Origin: Selenomonadaceae bacterium
GTDB taxonomy: Bacteria; Bacillota; Negativicutes; Selenomonadales; Selenomonadaceae
Assembly (NCBI GenBank): GCA_017549815.1
Contig: JAFYNH010000021.1
Span: forward strand, 25,120 to 89,119
DNA length: 64,000 nucleotides
Reading direction: 5' to 3'
Shown: positions 25,623 to 35,100 of the stretch, one piece after another
How the letters are laid out: each line of letters starts with the position of its first letter
Position numbering within the stretch: position 1 is the first letter of the stretch
The notes under the pieces: model-generated
The model's input: the letters and a program-made list of their open reading frames with translations, nothing else
Database searches by the model: none
Told to the model about the DNA's origin: nothing
Made by a program: the position numbers and the translations under genes

Positions 25623-27269
25623 TTATTCATTCATTAAATTTATTGACGCGCTCAAGGCTCCGAGTTGCCACATTAGCATTGAACTCGGTATATTGAAGAG
25701 TAAATCGTCTGTAAAGCCGTTTAAAGCCATAGAGAGGAACGCCAGCCCTATTCCAAACCTAAATCCTTCAATAAATTTCATATCTTCAAGGTCGAGAGTC
25801 TTTTTTGATTTATTGGAGGACTTTTTAGTTGGTTTAGCGGATTCTTCATCGAAAAATTCTTCATCATCGTCGTCGACAGGATTTTTTTCTGCAAAAGAGT
25901 TTTCTTCCTCAAGATTTTTATCGGTATTAGCAAATTTTCTGCGCGTATGTTCGCTGAAATTCATTTCCTCATTGTGAATAACTTCGCGATGATTCCTGCG
26001 CAACTTTTTCAATTTAAGAGGCGTTTTTTTCTTACCGAATAAATCTAAGACATTATTTGAAAAATCCGTAAGCAAAGTTCGGATTGTATTCCTCATTTCC
26101 GCCAAATCCTTTGCGAAAGAGCTTGCGGATAAAAATTCGGCTCGTTTTTTATCGGCAAAGTCTTCAATGAACTCGCGAATCTTAACGAAACGTTCATTTG
26201 CACCCAAAGCAAGCGACATAAACATTGTCCCGAAAAAATACCAGAAAAACGCCAATGCTCCAACAATCCCAGTTTCCGCCGCGAAATTTAAATAAATATT
26301 ATGCGCGTGGTAAATTGTGACGTTCGGATCGGCAATATAGTAGTTGTATTGTGGATAAACGTATTGATAAGCTCCCCAACCAATGCCCGTGAAGGGGTGG
26401 TCGGAAATCATCGCGCTTGTACTTACCCAAAGTCCGACGCGAACGCTTTCAGAGGTGTCACTTATCGCGAACGTCGACAAAATTCTGTTCATAAAGGACG
26501 AATCGCTATAAAAAATTATCCCAGTGACAGCCGCGAACAGAATTAAAATGCGCCAATCTTGTAATAAGCCATAAATCGCAAAGACAATCGCCAAAGTTAG
26601 GAAGGCTCCCCGCGAATAAGTCATCGTTAAACACGCCACGAGCAAAATTATCGCGCCGATTAGGATTAATTTATGCGAGCGACGTTCAATTTTTGCCAAA
26701 ATTCCGAGTGCCAAGCAAATACAAACGTCGAGATAGCCCGCAAGCACATTTGGATTTTCTAGCGTTGAAAAAATTCTTTTCTTTAATTCGGGGAAGGCTT
26801 CAGGGTCTGTCCATTTTACGTCCGCCGCGTCTATGCCGAATATGAATTGAAAAAAGCCACAAAGTACTACTAAAATTGCCGACGCGCCTAAAGCTTGCGC
26901 GATTTGTTTAATCTGTTCGGGCTTGCGGATAGTTTGTCCGACGATTAGATAAGTTAGGGCGTAAATCCCTACGAGCGTGCAATAATTATAGATTAGCTCA
27001 AAACTTCGCGCCGATGACAGGAAAACGCTCAACGCGCCGATTAGCAGGAAAATAGCGACGGGCACATCAAAGGGCAACGAGCGCATTTTATATTTTGAAT
27101 CGATTTGGGCGCGCAGAAACCACGTTATAACGCCAATCATAACCGCCGCCGCCGCGATTGTTGGGGAAAGCGCGAGGAAAAACGCTTCTGTCAAAATGGC
27201 GTAAATCGTCCACTGTTCGAGATTATTTATTCGGCGTTGTCTGACGAAAACGCTGACTCTGCTATCCAA
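25623..27269 (-). CDS. O-antigen ligase family membrane protein with hydrophilic insert
   Basis: 548 residues with about ten transmembrane segments. Family features: SARSFELIYNYCTLVGIYA, TLENPNVLAGYLDVCI, TYSRGAFLTLAIVFA and the periplasmic loop VGLWVSTSAMISDHPFTGIG followed by AHNIYLNFAAETGIVGAL. Such proteins (WaaL/Wzy_C) transfer or polymerise lipid-linked sugar chains at the membrane. Unusually, a charged, lysine/glutamate-rich segment of about 150 residues (roughly 350-505, with NPVDDDDEEFFDEESAKPTK) separates the main body from the last hydrophobic segments. The start codon is not marked by a strong ribosome site. Confidence 0.82.
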   Translation of the reverse strand: MDSRVSVFVRQRRINNLEQWTIYAILTEAFFLALSPTIAAAAVMIGVITWFLRAQIDSKYKMRSLPFDVPVAIFLLIGALSVFLSSARSFELIYNYCTLVGIYALTYLIVGQTIRKPEQIKQIAQALGASAILVVLCGFFQFIFGIDAADVKWTDPEAFPELKKRIFSTLENPNVLAGYLDVCICLALGILAKIERRSHKLILIGAIILLVACLTMTYSRGAFLTLAIVFAIYGLLQDWRILILFAAVTGIIFYSDSSFMNRILSTFAISDTSESVRVGLWVSTSAMISDHPFTGIGWGAYQYVYPQYNYYIADPNVTIYHAHNIYLNFAAETGIVGALAFFWYFFGTMFMSLALGANERFVKIREFIEDFADKKRAEFLSASSFAKDLAEMRNTIRTLLTDFSNNVLDLFGKKKTPLKLKKLRRNHREVIHNEEMNFSEHTRRKFANTDKNLEEENSFAEKNPVDDDDEEFFDEESAKPTKKSSNKSKKTLDLEDMKFIEGFRFGIGLAFLSMALNGFTDDLLFNIPSSMLMWQLGALSASINLMNE

Positions 27270-27291
27270 ATCCCCGCCTCCTTAAAAGTTT

Positions 27292-28143
27292 TCATACAGA
27301 ATTTTTCGCCGACAGTTCTTTAACTTCCGCGAGCGAAAGCCCAGCATATTCGGCAATTTCTTCGAGAGTCAACTTGCCTTTTTTAAGCATTTTTAAGGCA
27401 CTTTCAAACGCAGTTTCGCGACGAATTTCTTCCGCAGTTTCACGACGAACTTCTTCTGCGGTTTCGCGGCGAACTTTTTCTGCGGTTTCACGACGAACCC
27501 GTTCAATAATTTTATCCATAAACCCGGACATTTTATAATCCACCTCTTCCTCTTCTTTGTGAATTCTGACTTTATCGGCAATTTCTCTGTAAAACATTTC
27601 GTCGGGCACGGCGCAAGCGAAATCATGCATCAATTTTCCGAGAGGAGTATTGTCTTGAATCGAATTGTTGACGTAGACAATATGTGATTCGTCGTTAAAA
27701 AGTTTATTCTTGCCGACAATCATTCGTTCAATAAAATAAATTGGCTCATTCAGTTTAAGAACGTCCCGCTCCGTGATAAAGATAACGTAAGTTTCGGGCA
27801 AGGCGTCGAAATTTGCACTCGTCGGAAGGGAATTCGCATCAAGCATACTGCTGTTATAACGTGCCCTTTTTGCGCCCGCTCCCTTATTTTGTCGTTGAAT
27901 TTCAATGTTAATTGCCTTTCCCTCTTCGGATTCCGCATAAATATCAAGTCTGACATCGTGCCCGCGCAGATTTTTAACGCTGTATTGCGTTTTGACGCTC
28001 TTGACCTTGAGATTTTTATTCAAAATAATTTTCAAGACGAATTCGGTTAGCTCAACGTCGTCTTCAAAAACTATCGACATAAAACCGTCGTCAAGCAAGC
28101 GGGCGTTCCTCATTGCCTCGAAATATTCTTCTTTAGTTATCAA
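27292..28143 (-). CDS. Rpn/PD-(D/E)XK transposase-family nuclease with repeat tail
   Basis: 283 residues, start TTG at 28143 (GAGG upstream) overlapping folC by 11 bp; an ATG at 28113 is the alternative. The N-terminus (ARLLDDGFMSIVFEDDVELTE) and the nuclease core VRLDIYAESEEG ... INIEIQRQ match the PDDEXK_2/Rpn family found in recombination-promoting nucleases and widely duplicated genes of unknown role. Residues about 215-246 contain four copies of the octapeptide VRRETAEE or close variants, encoded by 24-bp direct repeats. The C-terminus (LTLEEIAEYAGLSLAEVKEL) resembles a small helix-turn-helix. Confidence 0.82.
   Translation of the reverse strand: MITKEEYFEAMRNARLLDDGFMSIVFEDDVELTEFVLKIILNKNLKVKSVKTQYSVKNLRGHDVRLDIYAESEEGKAINIEIQRQNKGAGAKRARYNSSMLDANSLPTSANFDALPETYVIFITERDVLKLNEPIYFIERMIVGKNKLFNDESHIVYVNNSIQDNTPLGKLMHDFACAVPDEMFYREIADKVRIHKEEEEVDYKMSGFMDKIIERVRRETAEKVRRETAEEVRRETAEEIRRETAFESALKMLKKGKLTLEEIAEYAGLSLAEVKELSAKNSV
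27405..27505 (-). repeat. 24-bp direct repeats in the Rpn-like gene
   Basis: Four tandem units encode VRRETAEK, VRRETAEE, VRRETAEE and IRRETAFE on the minus strand. Unit gain or loss would keep the frame and change the length of a charged helix. Confidence 0.8.
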
Positions 28144-29383
28144 AAATTTTTCGCCTCACATTCCCTATTAAATACAACGAACCCGCAATAATTTTCACAT
28201 CGCCCGCAGAATTTTTAAGCCGTTCAATCGCCTCAAGGTTATTTTCGACCGCCGCGCAGGGAATATCATTTTCGTGCAGAGTTTTGCATAAAATTTCGGT
28301 TGTGGCGGCGCGTTCGGAATTTGGCGGCGTTACGATAACAAAATCATCTGCGCGGAATAATATTTTAATCATCTCAGCGAAATTTTTATCACGAAGTGCG
28401 CCGAAGACCCAAATTCTTTTACCATTCGGGAAATTTTTATCCAAACTGTCGCGAAGAGCCTTTGCGCCGTGAGGATTATGCGCCCCGTCGATTATAAAAA
28501 CGCCCGCAGAATTTTTAATGACTTCAAAACGTCCAGCCCATTTGACTTGCGCTAAACCTTTTTCAATCGCCGCGTCATCAAGCTTTAAAAGCTCCGCCGC
28601 CTTAATCGCAATCGCCGCATTAAATTTTTGATATTCGCCGCGCAGGTTGAGCATTAAGCTTGGAGATTTCAGCTTTAAGGGATTGACCTCATAAAGCGGA
28701 GAATTTTTATCTTTGGCAACTTCGCGGATAATCTCAAGCGGCAAGCCTGTTGCGCCCGTTACGACAGGAACATTTTCCTTGATAATGCCCGCCTTATTCC
28801 GAGCGATATTTTCCAAATCGCCCAAAATATTTTCGTGGTCAAGCGCAACGTTGGTGATAACGGACAATTCGGGCGTAATAATATTGGTTGAATCGAAAGT
28901 TCCGCCCAAACCGACTTCAATAACCGCAATATCAACAGCGCGTTCCTTAAAATATTCAAAGGCGGCGGCAGTCAGAACTTCAAAGTGCGTGGCGACGACG
29001 TTACAATCCTTAACGCGGAAAATCATTTCGGCAAAATCGTTTTCGGAAATATTTTCACCGTTGATTTTGATTCGTTCGCAGTAACTTTCCAAATGCGGCG
29101 AAGTAAACAGTCCGACGCGCAACCCTTGAGCCTTAAGCATTTCAGCAAGCATGGCGCAGACAGAACCCTTGCCGTTGGTGCCCGCAACGTGAATCGTCCG
29201 ATAAAAATTTTGCGGCTCGCCGAGTGAGGCAGTTAATTCTTTGATTCGTTCAAGCCCTTCCTTTATCCCGAATACGCAAAGCCAATCGAGATATTTGAGG
29301 GAATTAACGTAGCAGGGAAGTAGGGAAGTAGCACTAATTCCCTCATTCCCTATTTCTCTATTTCCCTTATCATAAGTTTTCAA
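28133..29383 (-). CDS. folC: Folylpolyglutamate/dihydrofolate synthase
   Basis: 416 residues from a TTG at 29383, chosen because AAAGGA lies nine bases upstream; this overlaps the valS stop by 14 bp. An ATG further up (29422) is in frame but deep in valS. FolC motifs: FGIKEGLERIKEL, HVAGTNGKGSVCAMLAEML (ATP P-loop), FTSPHLESYCERIKING, EVGLGGTFDSTNI and the C-terminal FIIDGAHNPHGAKAL. It adds glutamates to folates. The usual N-terminus (just before YLDWL) has no start codon; the preceding 24 residues are encoded by a short repeat element. Confidence 0.9.
   Translation of the reverse strand: MKTYDKGNREIGNEGISATSLLPCYVNSLKYLDWLCVFGIKEGLERIKELTASLGEPQNFYRTIHVAGTNGKGSVCAMLAEMLKAQGLRVGLFTSPHLESYCERIKINGENISENDFAEMIFRVKDCNVVATHFEVLTAAAFEYFKERAVDIAVIEVGLGGTFDSTNIITPELSVITNVALDHENILGDLENIARNKAGIIKENVPVVTGATGLPLEIIREVAKDKNSPLYEVNPLKLKSPSLMLNLRGEYQKFNAAIAIKAAELLKLDDAAIEKGLAQVKWAGRFEVIKNSAGVFIIDGAHNPHGAKALRDSLDKNFPNGKRIWVFGALRDKNFAEMIKILFRADDFVIVTPPNSERAATTEILCKTLHENDIPCAAVENNLEAIERLKNSAGDVKIIAGSLYLIGNVRRKIFDN
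29318..29372. repeat. Dispersed short repeat at the valS-folC junction
   Basis: GGGAAGTAGGGAAGTAGCAC followed by TAATTCCCTCATTCCCTATT and related units. It is partly self-complementary (GGGAAGTAG / CTAATTCCC) and encodes the N-terminus of folC in the start proposed here. Confidence 0.55.
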
Positions 29384-32021
29384 GCTGATTAATCCTTTGT
29401 TCGAGCGAAGAAATTTTTTCATTAGCGGCAACAAGTTTATCGCGCTCTGCTTGCACGACATCGGCGGGGGCTTTGCTTAAAAAGCGTTCGTTGTTGAGTT
29501 TGCCTGAAGTCGACGCCGCGCCCTTGCGAACTTTTTCAAGCTCTTTAGTAAGGCGGGCAATTTCTTTTTCAGTGTCGATTAAACCTTCAAGCGGCAAATA
29601 AATTTCGACGCCTTCAATCACGCCGCTCATTGCGTGAGAAGGTTTTTCGTCGGCAAAAATTATCGGCTCGGCAAATGCAAGTTCGGAAATATAACTAACA
29701 TGTTCCTGCAAATTAATTTTATTATCAGTGTTGGCGACGCGCAGAATAATTTTAGTTTTCTTGCGCGAATCAATTCCGATTTCCGATTTCAAGTTGCGGA
29801 TAGTCTTAACGATTTCCAAAATCTGGTTGGCGAATTTTTCAATGCCGTCTTTATCGTCGGGAATGAACTCGCGCAATTCGTCTTCCGTAACCCAGTTCAC
29901 AACCATAATGGAACCTTCGGCGTTGGGGAGCTTTTGACGAATGACTTCCGTTAAAAACGGCATGAACGGATGCAAAAGTCTTAAAGCCTTTTCAAGCACC
30001 GTCGCCAATACGAATAAAGCGGTTGCCTTAGCCCGTGCGTCCGAGCCGTAAAGCCGCGATTTGGTAAGCTCAATATAATAGTCGCAGTAATAGAACCAAA
30101 TAAATTCGTAGAGGAGCCGCGCCGCCTCGCCGAGTTCAAATCGCTCAATATTTTTAGTAACGTTTGCGCGAGTTTTCTCAAGGCAGGAGAATATCCACTT
30201 ATCGGCGAGTTCAAAGGATAAGGTGTCAGGATTCGGGGGCAAGGGATTTTCTTCCAAGTTCATGAGCAAAAAGCGCGACGCATTCCAAATTTTATTCGCA
30301 AAGTTCCGCGCAGATTCTACCTTCGACCAATAAAATCTTAAATCATTGCCCGGCGTGTTGCCCGTGACGAGCATAAAGCGTAAAGAATCCGCGCCGTATT
30401 TCTCGATAACTTCAACCGGGTCGACGCCATTATTGAGCGACTTAGACATTTTGCGCCCCAATTCGTCCCTAACCAAGCCATGAATAAACACGTATTTAAA
30501 CGGAACTTTGCCTTGAAATTTCAAGCCCATCATAACCATACGCGCAACCCAGAAGAAAATTATATCGTAGCCCGTCACCAAAACGCTTGTGGGATAAAAT
30601 TTCTTAAGCTCCGCCGTGTCGTTCGGATAACCGAGCGTCGAGAAAGGCCATAATCCCGAACTGAACCAAGTATCCAAAACGTCTTCATCGCGGCGCAAAT
30701 TCTTTCCGTGACAATGCGGGCATTCGTGAACGTCGGTTTCTGAAACAATCATTTCGCCGCAATCGTCGCAATACCACGCGGGGATTTGATGCCCCCACCA
30801 TAACTGCCGACTTATGCACCAGTCGCGAATATTTTCAAGCCAGTTAATATAAATTTTCGTGAAACGTTCGGGCACAAATTTTAATTCGCCCGACTTAACC
30901 GCCTCAATCGCGGGCGCGGCGAGCGTTTCCATTTTAACAAACCATTGCTTGCTGACAAGCGGCTCAATCGTCGTGTGGCAACGTTGACAATGCCCGACGG
31001 CGTGTTCATGATTTTCAACCTTGACAAGATAGCCGCCCGCCTCCAAATCAGCGACAATTTGCTTGCGGCATTCGTAACGGTCAAGCCCGCTGTATTTACC
31101 CAAACCGTCAGACATTACGCCCGTATTTTCGATAACTTTAACTTGCGGTAGATTATTGCGAAGTCCCATTTCAAAATCGTTCGGGTCGTGAGCAGGAGTA
31201 ACTTTAACCGCGCCAGTGCCGAAATTTTTATCGACATAGGAATCGGCGAACAACGGAATTTCGCGATTGACGAGCGGAAGGATTAATGTTTTGCCGACAA
31301 GATTTTTATAACGTTCGTCGTCGGGGTGAACCGCTACGCCCGTATCGCCCAACATAGTTTCGGGGCGCGTCGTCGCAACTTCAACATAGCCGCTACCGTC
31401 TTTGAACGGATAACGAATATGCCACAAATGCCCTTGTTCGGTCTCGTGTTCGACTTCAATATCACTGAGTGCCGTATTACATTTCGGACACCAATTAGTT
31501 ATACGGGTACCGCGATAAATCAAGCCTTCATTGTAAAGCTGAACGAAAACTTTTCTGACGGCGGCAGAGCAACCTTCGTCCATAGTGAAACGTTCGCGCT
31601 CCCAATCGCAACTTGAGCCGAGCGTCCGCAGTTGATAAGTGATTCGGTTGCCGTATTTTTCTTTCCATTGCCAAACGCGCTCCAAAAATTTTTCGCGTCC
31701 GAGTTCATAACGATTAGTGCCTTCGCCGCGCAGTTGCTCTTCAACTTTAGCTTGCGTCGCAATGCCTGCGTGGTCGGTGCCGGGCATCCATAAAGTATTG
31801 TCGCCTTTCATGCGGTGATAACGAATCAAAATATCCTGTAAAGTTTCGTCAAGCGCGTGCCCCATGTGAAGTTGCCCCGTGACGTTCGGCGGCGGGATAA
31901 CGATACAATAAGGCTCGCCCTTTGCGTCGGCTGTCGTGTGAAAATGTTTATCGCGTTCCCATGCCGCATAAATTTCTTTTTCAAAATTCTGCGGCTCGTA
32001 GGTCTTAGGAATGTTACTCAA
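29370..32021 (-). CDS. valS: Valyl-tRNA synthetase
   Basis: 883 residues from a TTG at 32021, which sits eight bases after a perfect AGGAGGA site; upstream in-frame codons have none. Class I signatures: PPPNVTGQLHMGHALDE (HIGH) and GRKMSKSLNNGVDP (KMSKS). The editing domain TTRPETMLGDTGVAVHPDD and a zinc-like WYCDDCGEM...CPHCHG segment are present, and the C-terminal coiled coil starts LEGLIDTEKEIARLTKELEK. No T-box leader fits in the short upstream gap. Confidence 0.97.
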   Translation of the reverse strand: MSNIPKTYEPQNFEKEIYAAWERDKHFHTTADAKGEPYCIVIPPPNVTGQLHMGHALDETLQDILIRYHRMKGDNTLWMPGTDHAGIATQAKVEEQLRGEGTNRYELGREKFLERVWQWKEKYGNRITYQLRTLGSSCDWERERFTMDEGCSAAVRKVFVQLYNEGLIYRGTRITNWCPKCNTALSDIEVEHETEQGHLWHIRYPFKDGSGYVEVATTRPETMLGDTGVAVHPDDERYKNLVGKTLILPLVNREIPLFADSYVDKNFGTGAVKVTPAHDPNDFEMGLRNNLPQVKVIENTGVMSDGLGKYSGLDRYECRKQIVADLEAGGYLVKVENHEHAVGHCQRCHTTIEPLVSKQWFVKMETLAAPAIEAVKSGELKFVPERFTKIYINWLENIRDWCISRQLWWGHQIPAWYCDDCGEMIVSETDVHECPHCHGKNLRRDEDVLDTWFSSGLWPFSTLGYPNDTAELKKFYPTSVLVTGYDIIFFWVARMVMMGLKFQGKVPFKYVFIHGLVRDELGRKMSKSLNNGVDPVEVIEKYGADSLRFMLVTGNTPGNDLRFYWSKVESARNFANKIWNASRFLLMNLEENPLPPNPDTLSFELADKWIFSCLEKTRANVTKNIERFELGEAARLLYEFIWFYYCDYYIELTKSRLYGSDARAKATALFVLATVLEKALRLLHPFMPFLTEVIRQKLPNAEGSIMVVNWVTEDELREFIPDDKDGIEKFANQILEIVKTIRNLKSEIGIDSRKKTKIILRVANTDNKINLQEHVSYISELAFAEPIIFADEKPSHAMSGVIEGVEIYLPLEGLIDTEKEIARLTKELEKVRKGAASTSGKLNNERFLSKAPADVVQAERDKLVAANEKISSLEQRINQLENL

Positions 32022-32055
32022 AATTTGGTTCCTCCTGTTTGTGAAAGTATTCTTA

Positions 32056-32084
32056 ATAATAAACTGCCGCCGCCTTAAAGTCAA
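32056..32084 (-). promoter_or_regulatory. Promoter of valS
   Basis: Minus strand TTGACT (32079-32084), 17 bp, TATTAT (32056-32061), a good housekeeping promoter 35 bp before the valS start. A copy of the short repeat word AATTAGGAATG abuts the -35 box. Confidence 0.7.
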
Positions 32085-32098
32085 TTAGGAATGCGTAA

Positions 32099-32133
32099 TG
32101 AAAAAAAGAGCCTCGACATTTCTGCCAAGACTC
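32099..32133 (-). terminator. Terminator of the giant repeat-protein gene
   Basis: On the minus strand an 11-bp stem (GAGTCTTGGCA / TGTCGAGGCTC, with three G-U pairs) closed by a GAAA tetraloop is followed by eight Ts, 25 bp after the stop. Confidence 0.85.
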
Positions 32134-32157
32134 CTTAACTGTTAATCTGCTAATTTA

Positions 32158-35100
32158 TTATCTTTTTTCCCAGTGTCCCTCACTGTGATTCGCTGTGTAT
32201 TTACTGCCGTCATTAAGTCTGTATTCAACGTTTGCGGCGTCGCCCTTAATCTCAAGTGACGAGCCGTCCGTCAATTCAATCTTCGTGCCGCCCGCATTTA
32301 CCGTTGTCGACGCAATCTGTTCAAGCCCAATCGTCGTCAAGTCGATAACGTCACCCGCATTAATCGAAGCGATAACGTCGTTGCCATTTTCCATTCCGAA
32401 GAAGAACGTATTATGACCGCTACCGCCGAAAATCGTATCGTTATTCGCACCGAAGCCGCCCCAGATACTGTTGGAAGCCGTGCCGCCTATTATCACATTG
32501 TCCAAATCGTTGCCAACAAGCGTCGTGTTGCCATTCGCCGTCGAAGCGTCAAGATATTTAATTTCGCCGTGATAAATGACGCCGTGTGTATTAGTAAGGC
32601 GGTCGTCAAGCCAAACTTGCGCGTCGCCAACGTCCGCTCCGACTTTCATAGTAGCATTCTTCGCGGCAACAACGTAGAAGTCAGCAAGATTATCAAATTC
32701 ACCTTGCGTATCAACTTTTGCAATGCGGTCGTTGAGCTTAAAGTTTTGACCAACTGCGTCTTGCAACCTCAGATAATCGTTGTCGCTCTCATTAATCGCC
32801 ATGACAATATCTTTGTCGCGCATAAAGACATTCGTAACGATATTTCCGCTGGACAAGCTGATATTATCCGCGTCGTAATCGTTCGCGTCAGACATGAAGT
32901 CAAAGCCCGTGATTGTATCGCGCCCGTCGCCCGCCGTGTATTGGAAAGTCGTAATGCCGTTTTTATTTTCGGACGTGTTGCCGACCATAAGGTCTCTGCC
33001 TGCCGCCGACCACATACTTGCATTGCCTGTGCCCGCAATAAGTGTATTCTTCGCGCCCGCCTTGCCAATAAGTTTTGAATCACCTGCGCCCGCTTGCAAT
33101 TTATTTATGTTGTAGAATTGCGCGTCGGTGCCGTTTAAGTTGCCCGTGCCTTCATTCAGATTGACTTCGACCGTGCCCGAATATTCGCTGAAGTTCAAGC
33201 CGCTACCGCCGTTTTTATTGCCGTAGAAAACATTCGCCTCAAGAGAATCATGAACGCCAATATCTTTGCCTTCCTGCGCGATTGCGGCGTTGTAAGTGTT
33301 CTTGCCGTCGATAACTTTTACTTCATAAGGCGAGGCAACGTCGCTGTCGTCATAACTTACAAGCTCGTCGCCGGGTTCAAGTCCGTCGAAGGTTAATTGC
33401 GCGGTGCCCGAACTCATTACAAGCCCGTCTTCGCCGTAGTTAAACTTAATGCTTGAAAGGTCACTTATATAAATCGCGTCGCCAGTTTCATAGCCGTTGT
33501 TGAAGTTGTGAACTGTATTCCTGCACTTGTTACCGAGTACGATTGTTGCGCCTTCCATTCCGCGCAGGTTTTCATCGGTGACGTAGATTTGATTGTCGCC
33601 TGCGCCCGCGTTGACGTAATCGCCTTCGCCAGCAAAGGCTGTATCGTTGCCGCTACCGCTAATCAACGTCGAGCCACCTGTCTTTTGCGTGTCGGAAGAA
33701 CTCTCGGCGTAATTGCCTTTCATAATCAAATCGTCACCTGAAGTGCTTGCGTTAAGGACGCCGCCTTCTTTATGAGTAAAGCCTACGCGCAGTTTGTCGC
33801 CCGAATAATCGACGAGATTAGCCCACGTGCCGCCTGTCTCGCTAGCATCTGGATCGAAGACAACAACCGCGTCGCCCAAAGTCATTGCGCCGTTGCCGAA
33901 TTTTATATCGTTAGTCTTAATCGCTTCGAGCATATCGTGATACTCGAAACTTCTAATATTGGCGTTGTTATTCTCGTCGTAATTTTGGAGTGTCACTCTG
34001 CCCGAAGTCGGTACAATCGTCGTGTCGCCGTTATTCTCAACGTCAACAGTCGTGCTGGCGTTATGGCGATTAGCTATCGTATCGTTGCCTTTGCCTGCCT
34101 TGACTGAGACTTTGGCGTCTTTGCCGTCATTAACTACTACGTCGCCGCCGTCGCCGAGTTCAATATTTTTATTGTCAGTCGCCGTCTCATCAACATACGC
34201 CGCATTATTGCCGTCGTCGTTGAATTTGACATCTTGGTCGCCGCCGAGAAGTGTAACACGTTTGGAATATTTGCTGTTGCTGAAGTCTATATTTTGGACT
34301 TTGCCTGTATTGTTATCAAGCGTCAAAGCCATTGGGCTATCAAGATTACCCTTTGCGATTACCGACGCCGCCGAATCGCCGCTGAGACTTACAGTCTTGT
34401 CGGACGGTTCGCCGATAAGGTCAATAATTATATCTTTGTCCTTAGTTTTCTCGGTTATCGATTTATTATTCGGGTCGTAGATATAAACGCTGTCGCGCCC
34501 CGCAATGAACGTGTCGCCGTCTTTAGCATTGAACGATTGATTGTTGACGCTGTAAGAACCGCCCTTGAAGACTGTTAAGCTTGCGTCTATGTCGAGTCCG
34601 TGAATAATTTGCCCGTCGCCCGAAATGCTGACGCCGTTATCGTCGCCAAGCAGAATGTAGCCTTTATCGTTGACGTTCAAAGTACCTTCGGGCATAAGGA
34701 AAATTGCCTTCGAGAGACTGCCGCTGATTGTGTCGCCGCTTGACAAGCCATAAAGCGCGATAACGTCCGTGCCGTCGTTGGCGACCGTAATTTTATCGCT
34801 CGACGCGGTGAATGGCTTATCGTTCAAATTAATATCTTCAAGGTTGCCGCTGATTGAGCCTTCAAACTCGCCGATATTCGTTACGTAGCTGTTAAGGTCG
34901 GTGGTGAAGACAACTTCGCCGTCGAGAGTGTCATTGATATTAAATTTATTGTCGTGGAAAGTAAACGTGCCGTTTTCAGTCGTGCGGGCGTTGATTTCGG
35001 GGGCACTGCTGACAATCGCGCCATTTTCTAAACCGAAGAGGCTCGGAACTGCGCCGTCGGCAACAATCGCCTCAACGTCGTCGCCCGCTATGTCAAAGAA

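Noticed and set aside
27405..27505. Regularly repeated units resembling a small CRISPR array
   Set aside because: Contiguous 24-bp units with no spacers, and they encode in-frame octapeptides of a nuclease gene.
32022..32157. T-box riboswitch upstream of valS
   Set aside because: Only about 35 bp lie between the promoter and the start; too short, and no T-box motif is visible.
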